Assembly: GCF_001695575.1 (NCBI RefSeq)
Contig: NZ_LUAX01000007.1
Coordinates: forward strand, 1 to 64,000
Reading direction: 5' to 3'
Source: Vibrio europaeus
GTDB taxonomy: Bacteria > Pseudomonadota > Gammaproteobacteria > Enterobacterales > Vibrionaceae
DNA: 64,000 nt
The notes beneath the pieces are model-generated. The model was not told the origin of the DNA. It was given only the letters and a program-made list of their open reading frames with translations, and made no database searches. Positions 25,893 through 36,091 of this stretch are shown here, piece after piece. Each line of letters begins with the position of its first letter. The stretch's first letter is position 1. Position numbers and translations under genes: made by a program.

Positions 25893-26933
25893 CTATCTTC
25901 CTTGGTGGTGAGGGTCAAAGGCATCACGGACTGCTTCGCCGATAAACACCAGTAAAGTTAACATCACAGAGAGAACAAGGAATGCCGAAAAACCAAGCCA
26001 CGGCGCTTGCAAGTTGGCTTTACCTTGCGCGAGTAACTCACCCAATGAAGGCGAGCCTGCGGGTAAACCAAAACCTAAGAAGTCTAGCGAGGTGAGGGTT
26101 GTTACCGAACCTGAAAGGATAAAAGGCATCATAGTCAGAGACGCAACCATAGCATTGGGCAACATGTGACGCAGCATAATGCGCTTATCTGCCACACCCA
26201 TCGCCTGCGCGGCGCGCACATAATCAAAGTTACGACAGCGTAAGAATTCAGCACGCACTATTCCAACTAAGCTCATCCAGCTAAACGCCACCATAATTCC
26301 GAGTAACCACCAGAAATTGGGCTCGACAAAACTCGATAATATGATGAGCAAGAATAGTGTCGGCATACCCGACCACACTTCGATAAAGCGTTGGCCAAAC
26401 AAATCTAACCAGCCACCGTAATAACCTTGTGTAGCCCCGACTGCCACGCCAATAACACTTGAAACTATGGTTAAAACAAAGCCAAACAGAACCGAGATAC
26501 GAAACCCGTAAATGACGCGTGCCAATACGTCTCGGCCTTTATCATCAGTACCAAGCCAATTGACATTATCCGGAGGTGAAGGCACAGCACCGCCAATATT
26601 AAAGTTGATGGTATCGTAGCTAAATCGAATTAATGGCCAAACGATGTAACCCTTTTCTTCGATTAACTCGATCACATAAGGATCGGTATAGTCGGCCTCG
26701 GTTTCAAACTCACCGCCAAACTCGGTTTCCGCGTATTGGGTCGCAATCGGGAAGTACCACTGGCTATCAAACTCCACCAGCAGAGGCTTGTCATTAGCAA
26801 TTAGCTCAGCAAACAAGCTAACGATGAACAACAAGCCGAAAATCCACATAGACCAAAAGCCACGCTTGTTGGCTTTAAACCTGAGCCAGCGCGCTTCATT
26901 AAGAGGATTAGTTCGCTTCTTTTTCAACAACAT
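25893..26933 (-). CDS. yejE: Peptide ABC transporter permease
   Basis: 346 residues. One N-terminal transmembrane segment, a periplasmic stretch of about 90 residues (aromatic and acid-rich, as usual in YejE), then the five-helix permease core. The ATPase-contact loop ARAAQAMGVADKRIMLRHMLPNAM carries the EAA-like pattern. Start and stop overlap with yejB in TAATG, which points to translational coupling. Confidence 0.9.
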   Translation of the reverse strand: MLLKKKRTNPLNEARWLRFKANKRGFWSMWIFGLLFIVSLFAELIANDKPLLVEFDSQWYFPIATQYAETEFGGEFETEADYTDPYVIELIEEKGYIVWPLIRFSYDTINFNIGGAVPSPPDNVNWLGTDDKGRDVLARVIYGFRISVLFGFVLTIVSSVIGVAVGATQGYYGGWLDLFGQRFIEVWSGMPTLFLLIILSSFVEPNFWWLLGIMVAFSWMSLVGIVRAEFLRCRNFDYVRAAQAMGVADKRIMLRHMLPNAMVASLTMMPFILSGSVTTLTSLDFLGFGLPAGSPSLGELLAQGKANLQAPWLGFSAFLVLSVMLTLLVFIGEAVRDAFDPHHQGR

Positions 26934-28024
26934 TAACGCGCCTCAAAATCAATTCGTGGGTCCACCCAGGTATAGGTAAGGTCTGAAATTATGCTCAAAA
27001 TCAGGCCGAGAAGCGTCATGATATAGAGTGAGCTGAACACGACCGGATAGTCGCGCTGTATGGTTGACTCAAAACCGAGCAGGCCGATCCCTTCTAAAGA
27101 GAACATCACCTCAATCAACATTGAGCCAGTGAAGAAGATACTGATAAACGCGGCTGGAAAGCCTGCGATAATAATCAACATCGCATTACGAAAAACGTGC
27201 TTGTAAAGAATGTCTCGCTCATCGAGCCCTTTTGCTCGCGCGGTAACCACGTATTGCTTGTTGATCTCATCAAGGAAGGAGTTTTTCGTCAGCATACTTA
27301 ATGTCGCAAAACCGCCTATAACCATGGCGAGGATCGGCAAGGCTAAATGCCAAAAGTAATCGCTGATTTGCTGATACCAGTTGAGCTGTTCGAAATTACT
27401 TGAGACCAAACCACGCAGCGGGAACCAACTAAAGTAGTTACCGCTGGCGAACACAATAATCAGGATGATGGCAAACAAAAAGCCCGGAATCGCATAGCCG
27501 ACGATGACGACTGCGCTAGACCAAATATCAAATCGACTGCCATGATGAATTGCTTTCAAAATCCCAAGTGGAATCGAAATCAGATAGATGATCAACGTAC
27601 TCCATAAGCCAAGGGAGATAGAGACAGGTAATCGTTCAACAATAAGATCAATGACGCTGCCGCCCTTGAAAAGGCTATCGCCAAAGTTGAAAGTCACATA
27701 GTTTTTCAACATATCGAAATAGCGTTCATGGATAGGTTTATCAAAGCCAAACTGCTTTTTAATTTCTTCGACAACTTCTGGGTCTAAGCCTCGCGAGCCT
27801 TTATAGCCGGTTGAAGAAGCTTCCTCCACGACAGCCGTGTCGGCTGAGTTGCCTCCCCCAGTGAAACGGCTCATCAAGCCAGACTCTAATCCCTCCATTT
27901 GCGCAATTGCTTGCTCAACTGGCCCACCCGGAGCCACCTGAATAATAAAGAAGTTAATGGTGATAATCGCCCACAATGTGGGTATGACTAACAGCAGTCG
28001 CCGAAAAATATATGCAGCCATCAA
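26933..28024 (-). CDS. yejB: Peptide ABC transporter permease
   Basis: 363 residues. Six transmembrane helices of the DppB/OppB family, with the conserved opening [25 protein letters not shown] and the EAA loop [24 protein letters not shown]. The large loop after helix 1 (about 45-100) is specific to YejB-type proteins. It partners YejE in the inner membrane. It lies 8 bp after yejA in the same operon. Confidence 0.9.
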   Translation of the reverse strand: MMAAYIFRRLLLVIPTLWAIITINFFIIQVAPGGPVEQAIAQMEGLESGLMSRFTGGGNSADTAVVEEASSTGYKGSRGLDPEVVEEIKKQFGFDKPIHERYFDMLKNYVTFNFGDSLFKGGSVIDLIVERLPVSISLGLWSTLIIYLISIPLGILKAIHHGSRFDIWSSAVVIVGYAIPGFLFAIILIIVFASGNYFSWFPLRGLVSSNFEQLNWYQQISDYFWHLALPILAMVIGGFATLSMLTKNSFLDEINKQYVVTARAKGLDERDILYKHVFRNAMLIIIAGFPAAFISIFFTGSMLIEVMFSLEGIGLLGFESTIQRDYPVVFSSLYIMTLLGLILSIISDLTYTWVDPRIDFEAR

Positions 28025-28032
28025 TGCCTCAA

Positions 28033-29853
28033 TTAACGTCGTTTTTCTGGAAGCTTGGCAGCTTTCTCTTTAGATACCCACCAAGTATCGACACCTAAGT
28101 CATACTCTGGTCGAATATCTGGTCGCTCAAACTTATCCCATGTTGCGACGCGGTAGTTACTGTAATGCCACTGAGGAACCATATAGAAGTTCCACTGAAG
28201 CACTCTATCGAACGCACGCCCTAACGCGAGTAACTTCTCAGGGTTCTGCTGATTATCAGCAATCTCTTGAGTCAGGTAATCGACTGCTGGGTCAATGACT
28301 CCTGCGGTGTTGTATGTCGAGTCAATGAACTTAGAGTTCCAAACAATCATTAGGCTAGAACTCGGATAAGCGTTGGCAAAGAAGCGCGAAGAGACCATAT
28401 CAAAATCACGATCACGCAATCGCTTGATGTATTGGGTACGATCCACCGTGCGAAGCTTCATATCAATCCCCATTAACTTAAGATTCTTCTGAAACGGGAT
28501 CGCGTAAGTTTCCACATTCGGATTGAAGATAAGTAACTCAAAGCTCATCGCTTCACCCGTTTTGGTGTTGGTCATGACTTTGTTTTTCAGCTCCCACCCA
28601 GCCTCTTTAAACAGCTTAAACGCTGTGCGCATTTGGCTACGAATGCGACCCGTACCGTCTGATTTCGGTGGTTGGTACTCTTCGGTAAATACACGTGGAG
28701 GGATCTTATCCTTTATCGGCTCCAATACCGCTTTTTCAGCGTCTGAAGGCAATCCTACTGACGCATAGTCAGTATTCTGGAAGTAACTGCGTGTACGGCT
28801 GTTTTCGTTGTAGAAAAGATTTTTATTCATCCATTCAAAATCGAGTGCGTAGGTAATGGCTTCTCGTACCTTAGGATCTTTAAATACCTCGGTTTGAATA
28901 TTGAACACAAAACCATTAGCTTGCTGAGGCTGCGAATGAGAGATCACTTCTTTTTTGATGTAACCTTTATCAAAGTTCGAGCCTGTGTATGAGTTCTCCC
29001 AGAATTTCGGTTCACTCTCAATACGGATATCAAACTCACCCGCTTTAAAAGCCTCAAGCATGACAGTGTCATCGCGGTAGTAGTCATATTGAACCTGTTC
29101 AAAGTTATTACGACCCACGTTCACCGGAAGGTCTTTGGCCCAATAGTCTTTGTCTAATGTATAAGTCACGCTCTGCCCTGGCTTGTAGTCGGTGACCTTA
29201 TAAGCGCTGCTGCCAACTGGTGGCTCATTGAGAGGTTCAGAAAATTTCTTGTCTTCCCAGAAATGCTTAGGGAGCACACGAGTAGACTGAGCGAAGCTAA
29301 ACAGTTTCTCTCTGTCTGGTTCAGACATCTCGATACGAACGACGAGGTCAGACTTGGCATTGACAGATTTAATCGCTTTGTAGTAAGAGCGATATTGAGG
29401 TACACCCTCAGTCATAAACTTCTGGAAGGTAAAAGCAACATCATGGGCCGTAATAGGCTCGCCATCTTGAAATCGTGCCATAGGATTAATGTCGAGCTCT
29501 AACCACATATAGTCGTCTGAGTATCGCGCCTTACTGGCAATCAGCGGATAATAGGTATTAATCTCATCGCTTGGGGAATACATAAGCGTATCGTAAAGCT
29601 GACCACTTCCTGCGGCAGCAACTCCACGCGACGCGTATCGATTGAAATTGTCGTAAGTCCCCATTTGACCATATGTCACTTTGCCGTATTTGGGCGCACC
29701 TGGATTGACGTAATCGAAGTGAGCGAAATTTTCTGGGTATTTCGCTTTGCCAAATCCTACCAGAGTCGTCGTTTCTATAACGTCGGCGTAAGCCCCAAAG
29801 CTCGTACTCGCGGCAATCAATCCACTAAGTACTAAGCGAGACAGCATCTTCAT
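28033..29853 (-). CDS. yejA: Periplasmic peptide-binding protein
   Basis: 606 residues, class II (SBP_bac_5) binding protein of the DppA/OppA fold. Signal peptide to about residue 23 (FGAYA). YejA-type features include the [27 protein letters not shown] opening and [19 protein letters not shown]. It captures peptides and peptide-like compounds for the YejBEF transporter. First gene of the operon, with a strong AAGGAAGG ribosome-binding site. Confidence 0.92.
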   Translation of the reverse strand: MKMLSRLVLSGLIAASTSFGAYADVIETTTLVGFGKAKYPENFAHFDYVNPGAPKYGKVTYGQMGTYDNFNRYASRGVAAAGSGQLYDTLMYSPSDEINTYYPLIASKARYSDDYMWLELDINPMARFQDGEPITAHDVAFTFQKFMTEGVPQYRSYYKAIKSVNAKSDLVVRIEMSEPDREKLFSFAQSTRVLPKHFWEDKKFSEPLNEPPVGSSAYKVTDYKPGQSVTYTLDKDYWAKDLPVNVGRNNFEQVQYDYYRDDTVMLEAFKAGEFDIRIESEPKFWENSYTGSNFDKGYIKKEVISHSQPQQANGFVFNIQTEVFKDPKVREAITYALDFEWMNKNLFYNENSRTRSYFQNTDYASVGLPSDAEKAVLEPIKDKIPPRVFTEEYQPPKSDGTGRIRSQMRTAFKLFKEAGWELKNKVMTNTKTGEAMSFELLIFNPNVETYAIPFQKNLKLMGIDMKLRTVDRTQYIKRLRDRDFDMVSSRFFANAYPSSSLMIVWNSKFIDSTYNTAGVIDPAVDYLTQEIADNQQNPEKLLALGRAFDRVLQWNFYMVPQWHYSNYRVATWDKFERPDIRPEYDLGVDTWWVSKEKAAKLPEKRR

Positions 29854-29972
29854 ATGCTCTTCCTTCCTTGGTAATCCTAATTTATCTACTAACTATAGTA
29901 TTAATTAGTATTAATAATTCAACTACTTGGATAAGTATAGGTAGGGAAAGTTCTTTCTGTGAAGCAAAAAAT

Positions 29973-29999
29973 ATCGCCCTCACTAGGTTGGAGGGCGAT
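29973..29999 (-). terminator. Terminator of the chemoreceptor gene
   Basis: On the minus strand ATCGCCCTC pairs with GAGGGCGAT (9 bp, loop of 9) and is followed by ATTTTTTGC. It lies 16 bp beyond the stop. Confidence 0.8.
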
Positions 30000-30014
30000 T
30001 TCAATCAGAGCGAG

Positions 30015-31577
30015 TTATGATTTATCTTCGAAGCGTTTAGCCAAGTGATGGAACTCATTCACCTGCTCTTTAAGCTCATTAGAGTGTTCTTTTACAGCGC
30101 GAGTTGCCGCGAGATTTTGCTCTGAGGTTGAGGCGATAGATTGAATATGCAAGTTCACTTCACTCGACAGTTCACGCTGCTTATTTGCTGAGCTTTCAAC
30201 CGACTGCATTAAATGATTCATCGATGTCATGAGCTCTTCCACCTCAGACAGCTTTTCAGCACTGACACTCGCTACATCGCTACACGCGTTGGTTTGCTCT
30301 TGGTTAGCTAAGATATCTTTTTGCCAACTTTCAATAGTGCCCAACATGGCATCAATGCTGTCTTTAATTTGAACGGTCGCATTGGATGTACGCCCCGAAA
30401 GTGCGCGAACCTCATCCGCCACCACAGCAAAGCCTCGGCCTTGTTCACCCGCTCGCGCCGCTTCAATAGCAGCATTGAGAGCCAACAGGTTGGTTTGCTC
30501 AGCGATGCCACCGATTTCTTCCATCATCTTACTGACGTTTTGAGCTTGATCACTCAATTGGTATGTCGTCTGCGTTGCCTTTTCTGCTTGTACACTTAAG
30601 TTAGTCAGGTTGTGATGCGTTTGATTGATGCTCTCTTTTGCACCAGCACAGGTTTTCAACGTCACATCGACAATTTGATGAGCGTCTTGCGTGCTTGATG
30701 AAACTTCATTCGCGGTTAGTTCAACTTCCTCTGTCGCCTCACGTACTTGCAGAATATCCTTGGTCTGTTGGTCGAGAGCTTCCGTCACCTGATAGGAGGT
30801 CGCGCTTAGATTGTCAGCAAGATCTTGCAACGGTTTAGCCGAATCACTCATCCGCCCAAGTACGGTTCGGATTCGCGCAGACGACAGCTTGAGGTGGAAA
30901 TCGGCAACAGAAAACTTCTTACTTCCCGAAAAGACTAAACGGCTAACACTGTCGTATTCAGATTGGAGTTTGCTGAGTTGTTTTGGCGTATCGATCAGCT
31001 CTTGTCTAAACAGCGCTAAGATCACCGCGACTGGAGCCAAACTGAGTAGAAAACTCGGCGCTCCCTGCAAGCCCATCACGCTTGAGGCTATTGGCGCGCC
31101 TAGAGCACCAAGAAGCACCGCATAACGAACCGTGTCACTGATCTTAAGTGACCAAGCTCTACCCGACTTTTCAGCTTTGAGAAGCCCCGAGTATGCTTTG
31201 TCAGCGATATCAACCCACTCACGCTTAGGCTTAACACGGACCGACTGATAACCCACCATTTGGTTATCTTGATAGATGGGGGTGACGTAAGCATCAACCC
31301 AATAGTAACCGTTTGACTTAGTTCGATTTTTGACTATCCCGCGCCATGCTTTACCCTGCTTTAGATTTCGCCACATATCTGCGAAAGCAGCTTTCGGCAT
31401 ATCGCCGTGCCTAACGATATTATGGTGTTGACCGAGCAATTCTTGTTGAGAGTATTCAGCGACTCTAGAGAAGGCTTCATTACTATAAGTAATGACACCT
31501 TTTAGATCTGTCGTAGAGACTAACTGATCATGATTTTCTAGTAGCGTTTCACGTGCGGTAGAGGGTTGGGCTGACAT
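30015..31577 (-). CDS. PAS-domain methyl-accepting chemotaxis protein (Aer-like)
   Basis: 520 residues from the ATG at 31577. An N-terminal PAS domain (about 10-115) has the Aer-type pattern [20 protein letters not shown] and [17 protein letters not shown]. There is no periplasmic sensor. Two close hydrophobic segments (about 155-190) form a hairpin anchor, then a signalling domain with the kinase-contact tip [32 protein letters not shown]. No C-terminal CheR-tethering pentapeptide is visible. By family it reports redox or oxygen state to the chemotaxis kinase CheA. Confidence 0.88.
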   Translation of the reverse strand: MSAQPSTARETLLENHDQLVSTTDLKGVITYSNEAFSRVAEYSQQELLGQHHNIVRHGDMPKAAFADMWRNLKQGKAWRGIVKNRTKSNGYYWVDAYVTPIYQDNQMVGYQSVRVKPKREWVDIADKAYSGLLKAEKSGRAWSLKISDTVRYAVLLGALGAPIASSVMGLQGAPSFLLSLAPVAVILALFRQELIDTPKQLSKLQSEYDSVSRLVFSGSKKFSVADFHLKLSSARIRTVLGRMSDSAKPLQDLADNLSATSYQVTEALDQQTKDILQVREATEEVELTANEVSSSTQDAHQIVDVTLKTCAGAKESINQTHHNLTNLSVQAEKATQTTYQLSDQAQNVSKMMEEIGGIAEQTNLLALNAAIEAARAGEQGRGFAVVADEVRALSGRTSNATVQIKDSIDAMLGTIESWQKDILANQEQTNACSDVASVSAEKLSEVEELMTSMNHLMQSVESSANKQRELSSEVNLHIQSIASTSEQNLAATRAVKEHSNELKEQVNEFHHLAKRFEDKS

Positions 31578-31769
31578 CAATCTAGTACTTTTGTATTAAT
31601 TATGTAGCACGAGAATATAAGCAATAAGATAAATTATGACAAAATATAAATTTAACCAAACTGCAAAATTTTGAACTAATTCACTAGTCGATGAGCTGAG
31701 AAGTAGATTTAGGTTTAAGTGCACTATTCGAGTGGTAGCCGTTAATTGGTTACCACTCAAATTACTGAA

Positions 31770-32381
31770 CTAGATTTCTACTGGTTGGAGAGGTAAATCG
31801 ACTGGTAAGTAGGTGCCTAGATAAGCCTTCGCGACTCGTCTCGCTTCGTCCGCGTATTCGGCGGTAATGTCACCGTGTTTCATCTGCGAAACAGTAAACA
31901 CCGTATCGACAAGCTCAACCCAAATAAAGAACACTTCATCACGCATAGCAAAGTCTGGAACGTCGAAATAGTGATTAAACATTTCCAGAAGTGCTTTGGC
32001 TATCAAGCTATCATTGGAGCGGTCTTTTTGTTTGATAATTGGCGATGTTTTACCTGAAATAAATAGTTGGCGAGCCGCAGCTTCGCTACGATAAAACTGC
32101 ATCGCGCGGTCAATTAGTATATCGACAATATCGTGCCATTGAGTGACAAGGTCACGTTCAGGTTTAGCACTGAGCAGACCTAACAGCTCGACGCCATAGT
32201 AACTTGCTAGTTCAGCGTAGAGATCATCGGAGTTTGCATAAAAATGATATGACGAACTTTTGGGTACACCTGCCGTAGCGGCAATATCAGCGAAAGTCAC
32301 TTCACTAATGTCACGCTCGTTAAGCAGTTGCCTTGCGGCTGCGCGCAATTTTTCTCTGCGGATTATGCCTCGATTTTGCAT
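31770..32381 (-). CDS. TetR-family regulator, probably of the microcompartment locus
   Basis: 203 residues. The N-terminal helix-turn-helix spans about 10-58 (LNERDISEVTFADIAATAGVPKSSSYHFYANSDDLYAEL). The C-terminal ligand-binding helices are not assignable. It is the last minus-strand gene after the shell-protein genes, 114 bp behind the 194-residue protein, so it may be co-transcribed or have its own promoter. Local repression of the locus, relieved by an amino alcohol or its aldehyde, is an inference from position. An inverted repeat at 37494-37521 is a possible operator. Confidence 0.75.
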   Translation of the reverse strand: MQNRGIIRREKLRAAARQLLNERDISEVTFADIAATAGVPKSSSYHFYANSDDLYAELASYYGVELLGLLSAKPERDLVTQWHDIVDILIDRAMQFYRSEAAARQLFISGKTSPIIKQKDRSNDSLIAKALLEMFNHYFDVPDFAMRDEVFFIWVELVDTVFTVSQMKHGDITAEYADEARRVAKAYLGTYLPVDLPLQPVEI

Positions 32382-32495
32382 GTAGTTCCTTTTCCGTAAA
32401 TGCCCTCTAACTTGCTATTCTAATTCATTTTTTCTTACATTTAATTTAGAAATCAGCAAGTCAAATGAAGACACTTACGTTAAGGCAAATTCACT

Positions 32496-33080
32496 CTATT
32501 TGCAAAAAGGGCTCAGCCAATTGAGAAGGTTGCCGCGCATTGTACTGTCTCCTCTCAGTACTATCTCACCTTTAGGATCAAAATGAACAACTTGATCCGC
32601 TTTTAAATACTCACTCAGCTCTTGCAGTACTAGCCACGAAGATTGTGCTGACTCGATCTGGAGCCAATGCAATTGATCACCTGCTTGTACTAAAGCTCCG
32701 TTAAACGCCTGATTATTCAACAACGCATGAGCATCATTGATCACTTCCACCGCATCGTTCACCGCGATGGATACTTGAAGCGCTTCAGGTGTGACGAGTG
32801 CCCTCACTTGCTCTATACAATCACGCTGCTGAGTATGAATTTCTACCTGACAGCCCTTGGCTTCTAAATCACCTTGAAAGCCGCTGCTATAGAGCTGAAA
32901 AACAAACTGGTTTAGCTCATACGTTGAAGAGAATCTTGCCATCCACCACGCACTCCCCACTTGTGGAGAGTAACCACGTTCTTGGCTACGAGCCGACATG
33001 AAATTAGCGGTTAGATGAGACAAACTACTGATATGGTTTACCATTAACAATTGCTTTTTATTGGTCGATTTGGTTGCCAT
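32496..33080 (-). CDS. Microcompartment-locus protein of unknown function, possibly BMC-related
   Basis: 194 residues from the second ATG (33080), which places AAGGAA at a workable distance; the ATG two codons earlier touches it. No family recognised. The N-terminus is lysine-rich and polar (KSTNKKQL). The C-terminal 60 residues (about 130-190) have a beta-alpha-beta pattern, with LQIESAQSSWLVLQELSEYL then GEIVLRGDSTMRGNLLNWL. This recalls, weakly, the BMC-fold spacing of a strand plus helix followed by VVLxGD. It lies directly after the hexameric shell gene. It may be a divergent shell, adaptor or assembly protein. Confidence 0.5.
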   Translation of the reverse strand: MATKSTNKKQLLMVNHISSLSHLTANFMSARSQERGYSPQVGSAWWMARFSSTYELNQFVFQLYSSGFQGDLEAKGCQVEIHTQQRDCIEQVRALVTPEALQVSIAVNDAVEVINDAHALLNNQAFNGALVQAGDQLHWLQIESAQSSWLVLQELSEYLKADQVVHFDPKGEIVLRGDSTMRGNLLNWLSPFCK

Positions 33081-33098
33081 GCCCATTCCTTAGTTTTA

Positions 33099-33129
33099 GG
33101 TAGGGTGCTAGATCAAGCTAGCACCTACC
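33099..33129 (-). other. Intercistronic hairpin after the BMC-H gene
   Basis: GGTAGGGTGCTAG and CTAGCACCTACC form a 12-bp stem with one bulged G and a 6-base loop. No T run follows on the minus strand, so it is more likely an mRNA-stabilising element than a terminator. It sits between the shell gene and the next gene. Confidence 0.6.
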
Positions 33130-33141
33130 AACTCTCAAGCG

Positions 33142-33417
33142 TTATTTTTCGTTGTTGAAAAATACCGAGACATCGTTATGAGGACGCGGAATAACGTGCG
33201 TCGCCACAACCGTGCCAATCGAGCCTGCGACTTCAGCTGCCGCTTCTATCGCCGCGTTAATCGCACCCACATCACCTTTGACGACAATCGCCACTAAACC
33301 ATCTCCAACTTGCTCGCGGCTAACCAAAGAAACGTTTGCCGCTTTCACCATAGCATCTGCCGCAGCCAATGCTGTTACGTACCCTTTTGTTTCGATCATT
33401 CCAATTGCTTCAGACAT
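33142..33417 (-). CDS. Hexameric microcompartment shell protein (BMC-H, PduA/EutM type)
   Basis: 91 residues from the ATG at 33417, chosen for the GGAGATAG site and the canonical [12 protein letters not shown] start; an upstream in-frame start adds an untypical 11 residues. It has the full single BMC domain: [24 protein letters not shown], then [23 protein letters not shown], and a short tail with HVIPRPH that usually follows the domain. Six copies tile the facets and form the pore, whose loop would be near VAGSIGTV. It is the only canonical hexamer gene at the locus. Confidence 0.95.
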   Translation of the reverse strand: MSEAIGMIETKGYVTALAAADAMVKAANVSLVSREQVGDGLVAIVVKGDVGAINAAIEAAAEVAGSIGTVVATHVIPRPHNDVSVFFNNEK

Positions 33418-33439
33418 TTGTCTATCTCCATTACATAAT

Positions 33440-33682
33440 TTAGTGATCAATTGAGGCGACTACGAGCGCGTCAACTAATACGTCAGGTTGAGAAAAATAA
33501 TCAGCAGCAATACTGCCGGTCACTATTAAAACTTGTTCGCCTTCTCCGCACCCTAGTGGGTCGAGAGCGACTATTTGGCTTTGCTTTTCATCATTTGGGC
33601 TAACAATCACCAACGCGCCTGCTGGCAACTGATTAACTTTCCGGCTTACCCATAACTTGCCGGTCACTTTGCCTGTAATCAT
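33440..33682 (-). CDS. Pentameric microcompartment vertex protein (BMC-P, EutN/CcmL type)
   Basis: 80 residues, a full EutN_CcmL domain. [27 protein letters not shown] is the typical opening (first strand, then the hinge before the second), followed by [23 protein letters not shown], where the GxGEGExVL box is diagnostic. Five copies cap the vertices and close the shell. Its ATG overlaps the stop of the small upstream gene in ATGA. Confidence 0.93.
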   Translation of the reverse strand: MITGKVTGKLWVSRKVNQLPAGALVIVSPNDEKQSQIVALDPLGCGEGEQVLIVTGSIAADYFSQPDVLVDALVVASIDH

Positions 33683-33936
33683 TCGTCCTGCCTTACTATC
33701 TCGATACCAAGTTTTCGCGCCTTCGCTTTTGCTAACGGTGTGACCACCGAGTTGTCGGTAATCACTACTTTACTGACATGTTGCGTACAGTAATTCATCA
33801 GACGTTTTTCAGTTAGAGGCGCTGCGCTATGAGTTAGGCTATTTGTTGATCCAATCCCCTTCTCTTGGAGTACCTGTTTGATCACCTCTCTAATCAAAGT
33901 TCTTAGCTGGTCGACATTAAGGTTTACCTGTTGCAT
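33679..33936 (-). CDS. Small protein with encapsulation-peptide-like helix and EutQ-like segment
   Basis: 85 residues in two parts. Residues 4-27 (LNVDQLRTLIREVIKQVLQE) form a short amphipathic helix of the kind that targets cargo to microcompartment shells. After a polar linker (about 28-42), the C-terminal half (KRLMNYCTQHVSKVVITDNS, then VVTPLAKAKARKLGIEIV) resembles the N-terminal segment of EutQ-type proteins, which also end strand-TPxAxxxAxxxGI. A strong GGAGGTG precedes the ATG. The gene starts 13 bp inside the preceding one. Likely a scaffold or adaptor; no enzyme domain. Confidence 0.65.
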   Translation of the reverse strand: MQQVNLNVDQLRTLIREVIKQVLQEKGIGSTNSLTHSAAPLTEKRLMNYCTQHVSKVVITDNSVVTPLAKAKARKLGIEIVRQDE

Positions 33937-34517
33937 GACACCTCCATATTAGGTGCAGTCCAATATTGCAAAGCATCCGCTGATCCGGTTAAAACCACTC
34001 TGCCCGATGACCCTAAATATTTGAGCTGTAAAATCTGACACGACATCGATTTTTCTGCTTCATTGGCAATCGTTAGAGCATGAGTCGCGGGGCGACAATC
34101 AATGGTCAAAAGTCCGCTTCCTCTTGATACTAACGCACGCCTAAGCTGTCGATTAATTTGCTGAGCATGCTCTTGGCTTAGCGAGCTGACCACAGAAGAA
34201 CTGGTTACCTGAGTGGATTGCTCACTGGCATTCGTTTCACTACTAACCAACTCAGCAGCAGCTCGTAGTTGGCTATTTTCAGCAGCGGTTAACACCACCC
34301 AACCGCTGCGTCCATCCATCTGCTTTTGAATCAACTCGACCTGACAGTACTTAAAAATTTTGTCGAGTAATGTATCGGTCTCGTGAGCAGGTCGAACTTC
34401 AAAGCAAAGCAGTCCAGCGGAGTTAGCGCCTAAGTTGCTTGCACCACTCATTTTTAAACTGAGCAGTAACCCAGACGAAAGACGCTCGATCAGCGTTAAT
34501 GCGATTAACTCTTTCAT
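33924..34517 (-). CDS. Divergent two-domain BMC-like shell protein (BMC-T-like)
   Basis: 197 residues. Two similar units can be seen: residues about 34-92 (AGLLCFEVRPAHETDTLLDKIFK, then GRSGWVVLTAAENSQLRAAAEL) and about 133-187 (GSGLLTIDCRPATHALTIANEAEK, then SSGRVVLTGSADALQYW). Each has the strand-helix-strand-helix order and VVLT(G) signature of a BMC domain, joined by a Ser/Thr-rich linker (95-118). The classical GxIETKG motif is lost in both, and C-R-P/V-R-P replaces it. It probably forms a pseudohexameric trimer tile. It overlaps the dehydrogenase stop in ATGA. Confidence 0.65.
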   Translation of the reverse strand: MKELIALTLIERLSSGLLLSLKMSGASNLGANSAGLLCFEVRPAHETDTLLDKIFKYCQVELIQKQMDGRSGWVVLTAAENSQLRAAAELVSSETNASEQSTQVTSSSVVSSLSQEHAQQINRQLRRALVSRGSGLLTIDCRPATHALTIANEAEKSMSCQILQLKYLGSSGRVVLTGSADALQYWTAPNMEVSCNR

Positions 34518-36091
34518 TGGCGATTCTCCAATAAGCTTTGCAGCTCTTGTTGCACCAACTGTTTGATAAGCGCCTGTAAATCCGTATCTGCTGGTATCGC
34601 GCTTGGTTGATTGAAACTGGGCTCACCTCCTGCTGCATTTGCCATATTGGAAGTATTACCTGCTGGCCCAATCCCCGTTGACTGACTTGGATTTATACCG
34701 CGATTAGCCTGACTGTTTACCCTTTCAAGCGCCTTTTTTTCTACTTTGTGCATGTTGGCGGTGAGTTCTTTGTTCCAAGCGACTCGTGTCCATTGCACCA
34801 AGTGTTTAGCAGCAACGTTGTCGGATATTGAACTCCGGCCGTAGAATCCTGTGCCAATCACTGGGCTAGGCGTTAAGTTCGTTGCGACACCACTTGAACC
34901 AAACACGGCTGGCGCGTTGACAGTAATGCGACAAACAGGAAGTGAAATTCCCCATTGAGCGATCATGTCTTCATCACTAGAGTGGATGGCAGCAGAGTGA
35001 CCTTTACCTTGAATTCGTAACATCGTGTGGGCACTGGCGAGACCTTGTTCGAAGTCAGACACCTTAATCATCGCCAGAACTGGAAATAGCTTTTCTTTAC
35101 TAAAAGGTTCTTCTGGAGAAATTCGTGCAATCTCCACTCCCAAGACCTTGGTGGTTGGTGGCACTCTAAAACCCGCTTGCGAGGCTATGAATTGTGCGTC
35201 TTTGCCAATTGCCTTAGGGTTAAGTTTTCCTTCTGGATAGAGGTAATGTCGAAGCTTTTCAAGCTCATGGCCTGCAACATGGTAGCCACCAACACCTTGC
35301 ATTTTCATCGCTAAATCATCAGCAATTTTTTCATGGGCAATCACTACAGACTCGCATGTGCACAATAAACTGTTGTCGAATGATTTACTCTGAACCAAAG
35401 ATTGCGCTGCAAGTTCAAGATCTGCACTCATATCAACATAACACGCCACATTTCCCGGCCCGACACCTAATGCGGGATTGCCAGAACTGTATGCGGCTCT
35501 CACCATGGCAGGGCCACCTGTTGCAAGGATCAAATCCACCTCTTGCGAACCCATCAATTCCCCAACCAAAGCAACACTTGGTGAGCGCAATGTTTGTATC
35601 GCTCCTTTTGGTGCCCCCGCATTTTCTGCGACCTTCGCCAAGTAGTCGGCTGCATCAATTGAGCACTTCTTGGCGCCCGGATGGGGACAAAGTATCACCG
35701 CATTGCGGGTCATGAGAGCTGACAACACCTTATAGTAGATAGTGGCTACTGGGCTAGTTGACGGGATAAGCGCCGCAATCACACCTGCAGGCTTAGGGAT
35801 CTCTAACACTTGCTTATTATGGTCAACACTGGCCCCACAATATTTTTTAAAATCAAAGCCTTCCAATTGCGCAGTCGCATTGACTTGGTTTTTCAGAGTC
35901 TTGTCTGGCAAATTACCAAACCCCGTCTCCTTTACCGCCCAATCCGCGTAAAACTCAGATTTTTCAAGGGCCGCTTGCGATACCTGTTGGACGATATGTT
36001 GTACTTGCTGAGGCGTAAAACATTGGAACTCTGCCGCCGCCCAATTTGCTAAAGTAAGCAGCGTATTGACGTTGTCTGGTCGCGCGTTCAT
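34514..36091 (-). CDS. CoA-acylating aldehyde dehydrogenase with C-terminal encapsulation peptide (PduP/EutE type)
   Basis: 525 residues. It oxidises a short aldehyde to acyl-CoA with NAD+ and CoA. The family features are [60 protein letters not shown] and the nucleophile region [11 protein letters not shown] (Cys near residue 245). The catalytic domain ends around 460. A linker rich in Asn, Gly, Ser and Pro follows, and then a short amphipathic helix at about 504-521 ([18 protein letters not shown]). This is a typical cargo-targeting peptide, here at the C-terminus rather than at the N-terminus as in PduP. It overlaps its neighbours on both sides by 4 bp. Confidence 0.9.
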   Translation of the reverse strand: MNARPDNVNTLLTLANWAAAEFQCFTPQQVQHIVQQVSQAALEKSEFYADWAVKETGFGNLPDKTLKNQVNATAQLEGFDFKKYCGASVDHNKQVLEIPKPAGVIAALIPSTSPVATIYYKVLSALMTRNAVILCPHPGAKKCSIDAADYLAKVAENAGAPKGAIQTLRSPSVALVGELMGSQEVDLILATGGPAMVRAAYSSGNPALGVGPGNVACYVDMSADLELAAQSLVQSKSFDNSLLCTCESVVIAHEKIADDLAMKMQGVGGYHVAGHELEKLRHYLYPEGKLNPKAIGKDAQFIASQAGFRVPPTTKVLGVEIARISPEEPFSKEKLFPVLAMIKVSDFEQGLASAHTMLRIQGKGHSAAIHSSDEDMIAQWGISLPVCRITVNAPAVFGSSGVATNLTPSPVIGTGFYGRSSISDNVAAKHLVQWTRVAWNKELTANMHKVEKKALERVNSQANRGINPSQSTGIGPAGNTSNMANAAGGEPSFNQPSAIPADTDLQALIKQLVQQELQSLLENRQ

